From the NCBI GenBank assembly GCA_039654915.1, contig CM077599.1, positions 5,892,501 to 5,956,500 on the forward strand: a DNA stretch of 64,000 bases, read 5' to 3'. Under the pieces are notes generated by a model that saw nothing but the letters and a program-made list of their open reading frames with translations, was not told the origin of the DNA and did no database searches. Source of the DNA: Aquilaria yunnanensis (Eukaryota > Streptophyta > Magnoliopsida > Malvales > Thymelaeaceae). The position numbers were made by a program, and so were the translations under genes. Within the stretch, counting starts at the first letter, position 1. Each line of letters begins with the position of its first letter. Positions 1 through 11,740 of the stretch are shown one piece after another.

Positions 1-1333
1 GATCTTAGATTGGTTTGGGTGACTTTTGATGAATTGAACACTAATTAATCTTACGCATTTTTAAATTTAGAATAAACACAAATTTAAAATTGACCATGTG
101 ATTTAGTAATGTAATACACAAATGATGCATCCCATGTCCATTACTTTTTACTTCACCAAACAAATGAACAATCAACCACTTAATTGCACTGGTATTGAGA
201 CAGAGGTTAGAAAATTTTTAATTCTATTATTCCAAAATTAACTTCCCAATCACACGCTCAATCTCATCTTCTCTTTATGCACGTAACTTGTTTTCATGGC
301 AGAAGTTCTCCCAACTTGTTTGACATATTCACTTCAAAAATCTGGAAAAGCAACTGGTCATTTAAAGAATATATCACCATGAAGCTCCTTTAGCCATTTG
401 CTTTTACCCTTTTATTGTATTGTTTTATAAATAAACAAAAGCTTCAACCATTACTTTTTCAAATACTCATTTGTATAATTAAAACCATGTTGTGGTAAAT
501 GAATGTTATTTTTCAACCGGACTATAATGTTAAACATAACCTAATAAAATTGATAAGAATTAACCTATGAGCAAGTGCTTTGCCCAAAGGAGAAAAACAA
601 ATTCCAAGCTTTGCATTGCTTCAAACTTGGGGTTTTCATGGTTTTAAACTTGTTTCTCATGCTATTAATTACATTGAAAGTGAGAATGTTTAGCGTTATG
701 TAGTATATTATGTTTGACACGTTACTAGTGACTTCATTATGTTTTCTTACTTGATTGTAAACTTTTTGCATATGGGAAATATAATTAATTCTACCATTAT
801 TTTTAACTTTGAATGTTCCGGACACGATGAGCTAAAAACAAAATCTCACAACAACATTTAGGAAGTGGTTGGGTAATAAAAAACAAAAACCAAACACGAA
901 GCAACTAACCTCCTTAACAATGAGTTCTTGTCACTTAAAAGAAAACAAAAGACCACCCCTGCCAAGAACAACTAGTGACAAATTGCACCTTGATGAGCAA
1001 ACCACATGCAAAGATGACAATGAATGGAACAACAATAATGATAAAATGAAGAAAACACAGTCAAAATAATTGTCAAACTAAGGAAGAAAGCAACTATCGA
1101 CTCTTCCCAGCACCGCTTCATCGGATTATAGAAGCCACCAGTCATGCAAAGACTTCCTTCATCCCATGTAATCAATCTCACCCTATCCACGTACCCTTGG
1201 GCACATTCTCCAAAAGCCACATGTCATCAATGACAGCCACCAAATAGGCCCATATGTTGAAGACCGAACATGTGCAAAGAAAAAAACATAAATTCGGCTC
1301 ATATGTGAAGGACACGTGCGAGGAATTCCATTC
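1..1333. other. Intergenic DNA, no gene seen
   Basis: AT-rich DNA without a credible exon or transposon end on either strand. The short open frames lack protein-like composition and are uninterrupted only by chance. The stretch ends at the target duplication of the solo LTR. Confidence 0.6.
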
Positions 1334-1840
1334 CCCGATGTTGACACCCAATTTCGTCAGGGTGTTTTAAAATTTTAAAAAAAATTTATTAAAAAAAAAT
1401 TAATTTAAAAAATATATATTACTATTATTATTAAAAAAAATTTAATTAGTTTAAAATATATATTTTTTTTGTGAAAATTTGATTTAAAATGATATATGTG
1501 TGAATATGTGTATGTTTGAAATAAAATAAAATTTCATGAAAAAAATGACAAAAAATTAAAAGTTTGAGGTAAAAATGACAAATTTGAGAAGTTTCAGACA
1601 AAATTGACAAATTCTGAAAGTTTCAGGAGCTTTGGGTAATTTTTCGCATCAATTTTGGGCCAGACGGACGTTTCTGGCCCAAATTAACAGAAAACGACAA
1701 AATTGTCAAAATCAGAAGCTTCTGATAATTATCCAGAGGATAAGAAACGTAAAGGACTGAAATTGTCATTTTACCAACTTAAGAGATAAGTTTTGATTAT
1801 TTTTATTATTTAATTAGGAGCAGTTCAGCCAAACTTCCTC

Positions 1841-1848
1841 TATAAATA
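1841..1848 (+). promoter_or_regulatory. TATA box of the LTR promoter
   Basis: TATAAATA occurs about 500 bp inside the LTR, just before the GC-rich leader-like block. It would mark the U3/R border of the retroelement promoter. Confidence 0.55.
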
Positions 1849-2609
1849 GGCCTCCAAATTCATTGCTGAACAGAGAACAAAATAGAAAGAAAACTTAGAG
1901 CTCCGTTTTAAAAAAAGGTCAAAATTTCAGCCCTTGTCCCTAGGCTCTGCTTCTTCACTCAAAAACGACCCAAACTTTCCTTGTTTGCCGTTATCCTCCT
2001 TGCCGTTTCCACATTTTTCCTCCCGTTACGCCGTCCGGTCGCCGTTGTTCTGCCCTGCCGTCCTTTCCCTCGCCGTTTCTCGCCGTCCCTTCGTCGCCGT
2101 TGCTCCCCCGCCGTCGCCGTCGCCGTCGCCTTCCGCCGCCGTCAGCCGTCGCGACCCTTGCCCGCTGCCCGTTTCTCTTCCTCCTCCGGCCGTCCTCCCT
2201 TTTTCCTTCCTCCTCCTGCCGCGCCGCCGTCACCCTGCCCCGCCGCGGTCGCCTCGTCGCCTCCCCCTGCGCCCTCCGTCGCCCCGGCCGCCTGAGCTTC
2301 CCCTCCTCCCTTGCTCCCCTGCCCACCTGCCGCCAGCGTCGCGATTTTCGTTTTCCCTGTTTCTCAAAATTCAAATTTTAATTTTAAAAGGGTAAACCCC
2401 TCTTTCATCCTCTATCTTTTCATTTTCTTTCATTTAAGTCACTAACCTTTGTTTTTGATCTCTGCAGAACTAACAAATATCTTTATTTGTTTAATTAATT
2501 ACTAACCTTCCTTTTATATTTTACTTATTTATTATTGTTATTATTACTAACCCTTTTTTATTGTTGACAACTAACAACTAACAACTAACTTACTAACTTT
2601 TATTATTGT

Positions 2610-2910
2610 TATTATTATTAATTTAATTAACTTTGTTAATTAATTTAATTAATTTGGCTAACTTTTTATTATTGTTGTTAATTAATTAATTTAATTAACT
2701 TGACTAACTTTTTATTATTGTTGTTAATTAATTAATTTAATTAACTTGACTAATTTTTTATTATTGTTGTTAATTAATTAATTTAATTAATTTGGCTAAC
2801 TTTTTATTATTGTTGTTAACAATTAATTTAATTAACTTGGCTAACTTTTATTATTGTTGTTAACAATTAACTTTACTAACTTTGCTAATTTTTATTATTG
2901 TTATAATTAT
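2610..2910 (+). repeat. AT-rich tandem array inside the LTR
   Basis: About six imperfect copies of a unit near 45 bp, each holding TTTTTATTATTGTTGTTAA followed by TTAATTAATTTAATTAA-like sequence. Copies begin near 2661, 2708, 2753, 2799, 2841 and 2885. Confidence 0.65.
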
Positions 2911-4104
2911 TGTGTGGATGGCCAAAAAGCCCCACTTTATTATTATTAATTGTCCTTTATTTGCTTTATGTAATTATCTTTTTTTTATAGGTAGTTAAAT
3001 TTATTTCACTTTTAATTGAAAGAAGAAATTTTTATTTTTATGAGAATAATTAACTTTATTCATTTATTTTTAAGGATAACAAAAAAATAAATTTTAAACA
3101 AAAAGTTCCCATCCTTTTTTTTTATTTTTGGAACATATTTTTATTCTTTTTAAAGTTAATCTTTTATCCTTTCTTTATTAAAATTAATAAACAAACATAA
3201 TTAAATAATTCTAAAATATACAAATCAATTCTTTTTAAACATATATTTAAAAATAATAATATTAAAAAAAATTTAAGAAAAAAAAATAATAATAAAAATT
3301 ATGATTAAAATTAATAATTAATTAAATAATTAAAAAAATAAAAATTAATAAAAATTAAATTCCATGTCCAAATGATCCGCCAGGATCTACGGTTTGGAAA
3401 ATATCAACCTTTTTAAAATAAATTAAATAAAAAGGTAAAAATCCATATTAACGATATGGATTAAATTCTTTAAAATTTCATCAAATTCCGTGTCCGGGTG
3501 ACTCGGCAGAGTCCATGGTTCGGAATCAAATCTTCCGTGTCCAAATGACTCGGCAGAGTCCATGGTTCGGAAGTATAAAATTCTATACAAATTAACTTAA
3601 AAATCCACATTTCGACTAATTCAGTTAAAATTTCTAAATTAACTGAAAATTATTTAAAAGCAAAGTAAAACAAAATTAAAATCAACTAAGGTGCCAATTT
3701 TGGGCGCTATAACAATATTGTTTTAGCGTAATCGTACTCCCGATCCCCGAACTCTCGCAGACCAATTTTAAGGTGATCAATCGACCTAAGAAAACTGATT
3801 GGTGGCGACTCCAGAAAACCCGACGTTGCCACACCCGACACAATAGATGCATACATAGGTGAGAAGACCAACAATCCGACAACAAAAACCACCCAACTCG
3901 CACCAACAACCAAAAACTAAAGACCAAACCCATCACTGTCACCACTATTTTTCCACTTTAATGTATAAGATAAATATGAAGAATTTTTTTATACCCATTG
4001 ACCTAAATGAATTGGTACTGGAACATATGTGTGTGAGTGCCCATTCAAGATTAGAATCATAAATTCACTAGTGATTTTTTTTTTTAAATTCATTCTATAT
4101 TATA

Positions 4105-4798
4105 CTTCCTCCGTCCCGAAAAGGATAAAATGTTTTCCTTTTTGGGCTGTCCAAAAAAAGGATAAAACGTTTCTATTTTTAGTACGTCTTTTATACTTAT
4201 TTCCCTATTTGACCCTTTGTTTCCTCCAAGACAGTTTCAATTTCTCTCTTCATCTTTGTTCCTCTAGCATGGAATTAGAGATTGACGATTGACGATGAGG
4301 GTGAAATTAGTGCCGGTGAGACAATTGACGATGAGGGTGAAATCGATGCCAACACGGACGATTAACGATTGAATGTATGGGCAAAATTGACAATCAGTGT
4401 TGGCAAGGATGATTGTATAGCTAATGACGGTGTGAGTCGAGGTAGCAAGAGAAGGCCGTGGGTCGAGGTGATGAGAGGAGGACATGGGTTGAGGATTTGA
4501 GAAGTGATGAAGAGGCTGTGGGTCGGGGTGGTAGGGACGTTGGGTTGCGGGGAAGAGTGGTGACGAGGTGAGGACATTGGGGCTGCAAGGATATCAGAGC
4601 AATAAGATCGGGTTGATGCAAAATCGACGAGGCTACACCAGTGATTTGGCTTAATCAATGATTTGGCGGTGACGATTCGGGGAAGACGAGGAGTAGAGGA
4701 AGAAAAGGGCAGAATTAGGAAAAAAAAAAGAAAAAAAATGTGAACACCTTAATTGGTGTGCCCAGCAAAACATTTTAAATAAAACGAGACAGAGGGAG
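4105..4798. mobile_element. Non-autonomous mariner/Stowaway-type element, 694 bp
   Basis: The left end reads CTTCCTCCGTCCCG and the right end, inverted, CTCCCTCTGTCTCG. This is the Stowaway-type CTCCCTCCGT terminus. TA dinucleotides flank both ends (4103-4104 and 4799-4800). The interior has short direct repeats of ATTGACGATGAGGGTGAAAT and no transposase. It is longer than the two 235-bp Stowaway copies elsewhere in the window. Confidence 0.75.
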
Positions 4799-4883
4799 TA
4801 ATATCAATATAGAGTGTGAATTATTCTGGGCTTTTGTTGTTGATTTATTTTAAAAAAAAAAAAATGAGACCCAATCAAATGCA

Positions 4884-6149
4884 GGGGTAAAATCTAAATT
4901 TTGTCCCTTAACTATTAGGTTTGTCTTAAAAAAAAAGTCCTCTAACTCTAAAAGTGTCTATTGAAGTCCTTTAACTCATTTATCATATCCTATTTTAGTC
5001 CCTACCATCAATTCAGATGTGAGTTTGGATGTAATTTGGTTACATGGCACACACTGTCACGTGGCTTCCTTTTTAACTAAAAAGGGATCACTATATTGTA
5101 CAAAAATGAAAGTTTGGACCCAAAATGGCAAATACTAATAATCTTTGGGACCTAAAACACAAATAACCCAAACACATCATCTTCCCCAAATCTAAAACAA
5201 GATCCAATCGGCCTTCTCCTCCACCTTTGGTGTGACAGCACTTATCCTCCGCAGGAGCAAGCCCAACCACCATTGACAGTCCGTAGCCCGCTCTCCTTAT
5301 TCGCATCGCTGCTCAAAATACACCCTTGTTTCTACCGATGAACATCTCTGAAGCTATGTGATGGTGAACCCTTACACGCTCGCAATCCAGCCACACTTCG
5401 TCGAAGGGCTTTCTACGTCAAATGCCAATCCCTCGTACGCTTGCAGGTTATCAGTTGGGGGCGGCATTGAACAGAAAGAATCGTAGCGGTCGACGAAGAT
5501 AGTGGTTTCATGGGATAGAGATGGAAAGAATCAGAGATAGTGGCTAATGCGCTCGTTGAGGGACAAGGGTTTGTGGGAGAGAGACAAAAAGAACCGGATG
5601 AGGAAATTGAAGATGAAAATATTCTTTTCTGCTTGAATCGCCGCCTAAAATCTTCTCCGCCACTTGAATCGCCCTATCGAATCTTCTCCTCCTCTCGAAT
5701 CTCTAGCTGAAATCGAAAACCGCTCAAAACCCTAGCCTGCCAACACACTCACCAACAATCCTTAGCTCTGCAGCTCCCGATTGGCTCAGTCTCAACAGCA
5801 GCAAAATGGTGGTGGTAGCGCTCGTTACAAAGAGAAGATTGGCATCCGACTGTTGTTATTAGTTTAGGGTTGCAATTGAGGAAGATTGGGTGATTAATCT
5901 CTTAAGTATCTAAAATTATATTTTTTTGTCAATTCAAGCCTAAAATTTATTATTCTCTGAATATTGTTACTTATTGTCTTACCACGTGGCATGTAGGACT
6001 AAACAGGGGGATATTAAGTGCCATGTATGCATTTTTCGTTAGAAATAATGGCAAAATTAATGAATTGACTCAAATTGAACACATTGCTTGAGTTAAGAGA
6101 GCTTTGGGACAAATCAAATAGTTAAGGGACTAAATTTAAATTTTACCCC
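4884..6149. mobile_element. MULE-type non-autonomous element, 1.27 kb
   Basis: Imperfect terminal inverted repeats: the left end starts GGGGTAAAATCTAAATTTTG and the right end, inverted, GGGGTAAAATTTAAATTTAG. Both continue with GTCCCTTAACTAT and similarity extends for at least 40 bp. I find no convincing 9-bp target duplication, so the outer limits or the superfamily could be slightly wrong. The interior holds no recognisable transposase or captured domain. Confidence 0.6.
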
Positions 6150-6214
6150 AAAAATAGCCATGTTTTATGCACCCACTTCCCCTAAAATCTTGCACTTCAA
6201 GAAGATTAAGGGGT

Positions 6215-6345
6215 TAAGCATCATAGTAGTAAGGTTTTAGGCGTGGGCGGCATCAGCATGGCTTGAACCCGGGGGAGGATCTCGGACAAGGTTGTACCAT
6301 AACCATTTTGCCAAACTGCTTAGGCAGTTGATTTCCAGTTTAAAT
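6215..6345 (-). repeat. tRNA-derived SINE (or tRNA relic)
   Basis: On the minus strand TGGCAAAATGG (6313-6303) fits the Pol III A box and GGTTCAAGCC (6269-6260) fits the B box, with about 33 nt between. The rest cannot fold as a full tRNA by eye, so a SINE head is the better reading. It lies about 200 bp past the stop codon of MYB gene 1. The 3' limit is not visible. Confidence 0.5.
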
Positions 6346-6543
6346 TAAATGCGCCCCTACCAAACGCTGCATTAATGTTTTACTGACGCAGGCTCGCAGC
6401 TGACAAATTCAGAGACAATCGATGAGCAGTTTCTAACTAGCGAGAATAATAATTTAAAGATGTAGTACTTTTTTCCCGAAACCAATAAGCAGTGACCACG
6501 TCCACGTGTTGTTGTTAAGTTTAATTGCTGGTGAGCTTACTTA

Positions 6544-7537
6544 CTACATGATCCATTCATCTGAGTCAAGAAAAGCAGCCAATTCCATACACCCAAACTG
6601 ATGATCCCAGTTCCCCTCCGTTTCCAAAAGCCCCCCGCCCAAATCGCCGAAGTCGCTAAGCTTAGTCGCGTCGGAAGCCAGAATCTCCGACAAGCTCATT
6701 TCGCCCGCGTCAAACCTCCTCAGTAAGTCGGAACTCCTCAGTTCCTCATTCGGCGACGGCAGGCCTGTGCTGCTGTTGGAAAACGAACCGTCGCTAGCGC
6801 TGAGCTCAGACTCCGTGGCGAAGAAGGCCGCCTTGACCCGGATAGGGGTGGGGCGGATGAGTGGGTCGTCGGCGGGGCTCGGTGGTTTGGGTGGCTTCTT
6901 TGGAATCTTGGCCTGGGGTTTTACCCTCTTGGATAGAGTTGTGTTCCAGTAGTTTTTTATTTCATTGTCTGTTCGCCCTGGAAGTCTCCCTGATATGAGG
7001 GACCATCTGGCAGCCACCAAGAAATAAGTTTGCATGTTATTGGCACCAAAACCAACACCCAAATTGGATTAACGACAATCCAGAATTAAGATCGCAACGC
7101 AGATCTGAATGGTTATAACGAACTCACTCATCATTAATTAAAGTTGAAGTTGAAAAAGAGGAAAGGCGAATGGATGGAGATGCGACCTGTTGCCTAAGAG
7201 TTTGTGGAGTCTGATGATGAGATCTTCTTCGTCCGAGGTGATGTTGCCTCTTTTGATGTCCGGCCTCAAGTAGTTAAGCCATCGCAGCCTGCAACTCTTC
7301 CCGCACCTTTTTAGTCCTGCACCCACAGATTCCATAAAATATACTCCTATATATATATGCGCAATTCCCTCCCCTCTTTTTCAGTTTAGCTAGCTCTCAC
7401 TCACCTGCTTCTTTCGGAACGCTTCTCCACTTCCCTTCCCCGTGACCCTTTATGTACTCCACCAGCATCCTGTCTTCCTCCGCCGTCCAAGCTCCTTTGT
7501 TCATCCCCTCTTTCGGGCAACAGGGGCTCCTTCCCAT
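6544..7537 (-). CDS. R2R3-MYB transcription factor, TT2-like (MYB gene 1)
   Basis: Exons read down the minus strand: 7537-7405 (133 nt), 7316-7187 (130 nt), 7006-6544 (463 nt with stop), giving 241 aa. All introns are GT-AG, and exon sizes 133 and 130 are the classic R2R3-MYB layout. The start follows from the MGRSPCC N-terminus. R2 has Trp17, 37 and 57; R3 has Ile70, Trp89 and 108. The bHLH-binding signature [D/E]Lx2[R/K]x3Lx6Lx3R spans Asp76-Arg95, so it should act in the nucleus with a TT8-type bHLH. After R3 come a Pro/Lys-rich stretch (121-133), an [10 protein letters not shown] segment (138-147) and an acidic end, [13 protein letters not shown]. Subgroup 5 (proanthocyanidin) is inferred from the MYB domain. 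The C-terminus lacks the clear RTKAxRCTKV motif of gene 2, so a different flavonoid role is possible. Confidence 0.88.
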
Positions 7538-7802
7538 ACTATAATACCTATCTCTCTCTCCCCCTCCCCCCTTGTAGACTAAAAAGCAGCAGCTAGAGTA
7601 GAGATCAAACGGAATAACTATATGGACTATTTGACAAAGAGAGCGAAGGTGGGGGGAGGGGTGTTTAATTAACTTGCAGGTTGCTAACCAGTCCCCTCAC
7701 AAAGGCGCTTTTTTTTTTCCTCTAGTTTTCGGCTTGGGCCTCCACCACCACCAGGCGTTTCAATGCCTAGTTGCCCAGTGATTGATGGCCTGTACTGGTC
7801 TC

Positions 7803-7809
7803 TTTTATA
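7803..7809 (-). promoter_or_regulatory. Candidate TATA box of MYB gene 1
   Basis: TATAAAA on the minus strand, about 265 nt upstream of the start codon. It implies a 5' leader near 235 nt. The leader has a CT/GA-rich tract near 7546-7570. Position and sequence fit, but no transcript data are available here. Confidence 0.45.
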
Positions 7810-7974
7810 GAAGAATTTGTTGACATATTATAATAACTACAAAAAGACTTAATTAGCTATAAATTGTTTTTGTCTTTATCGCCTGTTGCAAGCAAGGGGC
7901 CATTTGTCAGGAACGGAATCTGGAGATATCAGATGCCAATTAAATCCCTAATTTTAATTGAATTAATTTAATTA

Positions 7975-8335
7975 GATCTAGGTTTAGAGTCAATTTATTT
8001 TAACTTAAATTAATTTAACTTAAAATGGTTTATTTTTATTTTTTACATTTTTTTGCCCAAAATTAATTTCATTTGAAAGACAATAGTAAATAGATATAAT
8101 AATCTATTTAAAAGTAAATTTTAATGATATTATTAAATTTTTATGAATTTTTATCTTTTAGGATTAAAAAAATTCATAAAAATTCAATAAGATCATAAAA
8201 ATTATATTTTAAATGAATTATTACACCTATATAATATTGACTTTCAAATGAAATAGGTTAGAGATAAAAAAATGTAAAAAAAAAAATAAGTAACTTTAAA
8301 TTAAGTTAACTTAAGTTAAAATAAATTGACTATTA
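7975..8335. mobile_element. AT-rich palindromic MITE, copy A
   Basis: The two halves form a large imperfect palindrome. The outer arm holds AATGGTTTATTTTTATTTTT and a segment with TTAATTTCATTTGAAAG. The centre is TTTTTATGAATTTTT ... AAATTCATAAAAATT. Three relatives occur in the window (near 11,280, 15,205 and 43,420). No coding capacity. A target duplication could not be fixed. Confidence 0.6.
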
Positions 8336-9469
8336 ATTTCAAAAGAAAAAAACAAACAGACAAGCAGGGGAGAAAACAGTGGTTTAATTAATGCCAACAA
8401 TCTTAGTAATAAAATAATTACAACGTGGTTCCTCTTGCATGTGCCACTATTTTTTTTATATAAAATGACGTTGATTCCAATCAAAAGTAAATTAAATAAG
8501 ATCTTATAAATTAATGATCTTATAAATCAATGATATAAAATTATTAACTGTATCATACAAATCATCAAAGTAAAAATTGTGAATAATGGCTCAAATAGAC
8601 AAAAAAAATATTAAAAGGACATCATCATGAAATTCATTATTCAAAAATGCCTCACCCACCAATATCTCATTGCTTTTGACGTTCCACTTGATCCACTAAT
8701 ACCAAAATAAATGAACTAGATTTATTTTCTAAAGAGTGTCAAATGAACCAAATAATTCTCATGTTAACAGTGACACTAGAGTTTTGTCGAGGAAAAGGAC
8801 AAAATAGAAACAATAAGAAAAGAGATGATATTGGTGGTTAATCGATAAAATAATGATATTAAATTAACCTGCCAGATTTAAAAAGAAAATACATGAAGTG
8901 AATAAAAGATAAAAGAGAGAGGATGAAGTGAGGAATAGGGAAGGGGCGGCTAAGTTGAACTTAACCTTCTGCCATTATTAGTTTATTTGCTTTAAGTAAA
9001 TTGCATTAGGTCAATTCTCAACTGTAATTATTCAAATTTAACTTAGAAATTGACATGGTTTGTTTACAGAACACCCAAATTAATGGAATGAGTTTCTGCC
9101 TGTCACATCCACAATCAGGTTTGAGACATTTAAAAAAAAAAATTCCTTAATTCTTATATATACACAAAAATCTTAAGTAGCACAAAAAAAAACCTGTACG
9201 AATTGACAGTGACTCTTTTTTTTTTTTGTCTTGTTCTATTTCTTCCGCTTCCCGTGATTTTTTGACACGGAGGAATGATACACGTGGTAGAAATTTCAAG
9301 TAAGATATTAAATTATACACTAATTGCGGACAATGATAAACGTGTGCAGCTCTCTCTCTCCTTTCTTTTTTTTTTTTGTTTCGCTTTTTCCAGAGTAATG
9401 TCTAACTCTCTTCTAGCACCTACAAATTTTTTTTTTCATTTTGGTCCCCAAACTTTGCCATAGGGGATA
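8336..9469. other. Intergenic DNA, no gene seen
   Basis: AT-rich sequence with poly-A and poly-T runs. No exon-like frames, transposon ends or tandem arrays are evident. Confidence 0.5.
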
Positions 9470-9532
9470 CTGTTCATACAACAGCAATAAACTACAACTA
9501 CAATAGTGAACTTGAGGTGTGCACTATTTTTC

Positions 9533-9880
9533 TACAATGATAAATAGTGTGTGTTGTTTTTTTTTCTCTATTTTCTTTTGAGATGCAATTACTTCTTTAG
9601 GAAGATTGATCATCTTTTCCAAAGACAATAATATTCTTGAGGATCTATATTGCTATTTCTCCATTTTCATTTTATTTCACGTTTCTTTTTTGCTAAAACA
9701 TGAATGATCTATGGTGATAAACAGTGTGTGTCATTTTTTCCCCTATTTTCTTTTAAGATGCAATTGCTTCTTTTAAAAGATAGGTTATCTTTTCAAAAGA
9801 CAATATTATTCTTGAGGGCTTATGTTGCCATGCCTCCTTTTTCATTTTGTTTCACATTTCTTTTTTGCTAAAACACGTTT
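9533..9880 (+). repeat. Two-copy direct repeat of about 174 bp
   Basis: 9533-9705 and 9708-9880 share the same order of phrases: GATAAA(T/C)AGTGTGTGT, CTATTTTCTTTT(G/A)AGATGCAATT, AAAGACAATA, ATTCTTGAGG and TTTCTTTTTTGCTAAAACA. They look like an old tandem duplication. Confidence 0.7.
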
Positions 9881-10066
9881 TGAATTGAATTGTTTTTACT
9901 TTCTGTTTTAGTCTCTATGTTTGATTTGCGTGACACCTTGGTCCAGAACTTAATAATTACTTAAGTATAGTCTTTCTATTTGCTTTTTTTGTCCCTAAAT
10001 TTTTTCTATATTATCTTCTAAAGCAAAACTTGGTTACTATTTTTTATTTGTTTTTTTAGCAAAACC

Positions 10067-10068
<2 letters not shown>

Positions 10069-10114
<46 letters not shown>
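10069..10114 (+). repeat. (CT)23 microsatellite
   Basis: Uninterrupted CT dinucleotides for 46 bp, then an interrupted CT tail to about 10,123. Confidence 0.95.
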
Positions 10115-10123
<9 letters not shown>

Positions 10124-11160
10124 ATTAAGCCAATTGTTAAACCCTTGATATCTAAAGTTTTTTTTTTCTTTCCATTTTCTCTCTTGGCCCCTAAACTATT
10201 TTTGCTCCTTTCCTTCATTATTGTTTTCCCAAACAAAACTTTAGTCACTATAATATTTTCACTTTTGTGTATGGTTCCGAATGATTTGGCTTTGGTCAAT
10301 TTATTATTGTTTTTTCTTTTTGTATTTATTAAGTTAATAATTAAATCTTTAATTTATTAATCAATTTTATGTTTAGGTTATGTAATTTATTTATTAATTA
10401 ATTTCATAGCTTGAGTTATTTACTTCAAAAGTTCTATGGTTTAATAAATCAATTTGGTCCATACTTGCTAAAATTGAAAGTGAATTATTCTAAATAAATT
10501 TCTTCTCAATATTAAGAATTGGAGTGTAAGTTGATAAGTGATGAAATTTTTTAGTTAATTATTTTAAATAAAAATTTCATTATTTTGAAGCACATATTGT
10601 GTTATGTTTTATAATTCTATGTTACAATCACAACTAATTATTTTAATAATAAAACATAACATTAATCTCAAAATTAAAATAAAAAAAAAATTTAAATGGA
10701 TTGAATAGACTTATGAGTGGGAATTTTTTTTAATTAGATATCAAGATTTTTCTAATGCTATATTAGTTAGTTAAAAAAAAATACCTGCTACAACGTGTAG
10801 GCTGACATAGCCTCTCGTCATGTATGTGTATATTATTTGGTTCTTGTGTAATGGGTGACTTAGTAGGAGGGGTTGCACCATGTGGACGCTTCAAAGGTGT
10901 TAATAAATTGTGCAATAATGAGATGATCCTCCTTGTCAAAATCATAATATTTGATTAATGATGTCTTCATTGGCTTAAAGCACGTTGAAAGGGGGAGAAT
11001 AGCAAAGATGAGCTTAAAAGGTTTGGAAGAAAGCCTTAGCGTCGTTTTGCATTCTAGCTGCTGCACCGTCTCGAGCAGCTAATGGGAATTGGATTAAGGA
11101 TACTGCTCTCTAGGGCAAGAAATCACAATAAATGAAGAAAATTTTCTCCTTCTTTTGTTT

Positions 11161-11740
11161 GGGATAAATACAATTTATCTATGAAATTTAGATAAAATTA
11201 CACTTTGCCCCTCTTTGCTTAAGAAAAATACACTTTGTTTCCTGTTTTTTTTAATATAGTTTGACAACAACTTAAACCCAGTTTGTGTTAACTTAGGTCA
11301 ATTAAATCTAAAATGGTTTATTTTTATTCTTACATATTTTTTTACCCGGAACTAACTTTAATTAAAAGCCAATATTAGGTAGCTATAATAAAACATTGAA
11401 AATACAATTTTTGTAATCTTATTAATTTTTTATGAATTTTTTCAGTTTAAGAAAATAAAAAAGAAAAATTCATAAAAATTTAACAACATGAAAATTTACT
11501 TTCAAATGGATTATTGCATCTACATAATATTAACTTTCAAATGAAATTGGTTTCAAGAAAAAAAATGTAAAGTAAAAATAAGTTACTTAATTTAAATTAA
11601 AATAAATTGGCTTTTAAATTAAGATTTTAGAAGTTGTTGTCGGATTATATTAAAAAGATATGGGTAAGTGTATATTTTTTAAACAAGAGGGGTAAAGTTC
11701 AATTTCACTTAAATCATTTTGTGCAAGTTGCAATGAACCC
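11161..11740. mobile_element. MULE-type MITE containing palindromic MITE copy B
   Basis: Terminal inverted repeats of about 120 bp. The left end starts GGGATAAATACAATTT and the inverted right end GGGTTCATTGCAACTT. Shared phrases include TTTGCCCCTC / TTTACCCCTC and GACAACAACTT at the inner limits. The flanks are T-rich, so the possible 9-bp duplication (T-rich on both sides) is weak. The core is a second family member (11,280-11,625). Confidence 0.6.
11280..11625. mobile_element. AT-rich palindromic MITE, copy B
   Basis: It shares AAATGGTTTATTTTTATT, ATTCATAAAAATTTAA and ATATTAACTTTCAAATGAAAT with copy A, in the same order. It sits between the inner limits of the surrounding MULE-type inverted repeats, so it either inserted there or forms the element's core. 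Confidence 0.6.

Larger units (their letters stand above)
1339..3833 (+). mobile_element. Solo LTR of a Ty3/gypsy Tat-type retrotransposon
   Basis: Seen: the unit begins TGTTGACACCCAATTTCGTC and ends GTTGCCACA, so it has TG...CA termini. It is flanked on both sides by CCCGA (1334-1338 and 3834-3838), a 5-bp target duplication typical of LTR elements. A TATA box lies near 1841. A GC- and pyrimidine-rich block (about 1980-2340) and an AT-rich tandem array follow. Near the 3' end is GGTGGCGACTCC, which I associate with Tat/Ogre-type LTR ends. No gag-pol sequence and no second LTR are present, so recombination between two LTRs most likely left this copy. The family name comes from recall of Tat LTR features; the solo-LTR status rests on the termini and target duplication. 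Confidence 0.8.
9470..10830 (+). mobile_element. Helitron-like fragment
   Basis: T-rich DNA resembling 35.3-36.7 kb, including the shared phrases TCTTCTAAAG and ATTAAG(C/T)CAATTGTTAAA. Near 10,785 it has CTACAACGTGTAG followed by CCTCTCGT, matching the hairpin plus CTNGT layout of the 36.7-37.3 kb ends. No Rep/helicase gene. The 5' end is unclear and the assignment is tentative. Confidence 0.3.

Noticed and set aside
1934..2395. Overlapping open frames of 90-150 codons on both strands
   Set aside because: They arise from a GC-rich, CCGTCG-repeat block inside the solo LTR. Composition is extreme Pro/Arg/Ser and several frames are open at once.
10018..10299. Minus-strand frame with an (ER)n run
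   Set aside because: The run is the translated (CT)n microsatellite; the rest has no protein-like character.
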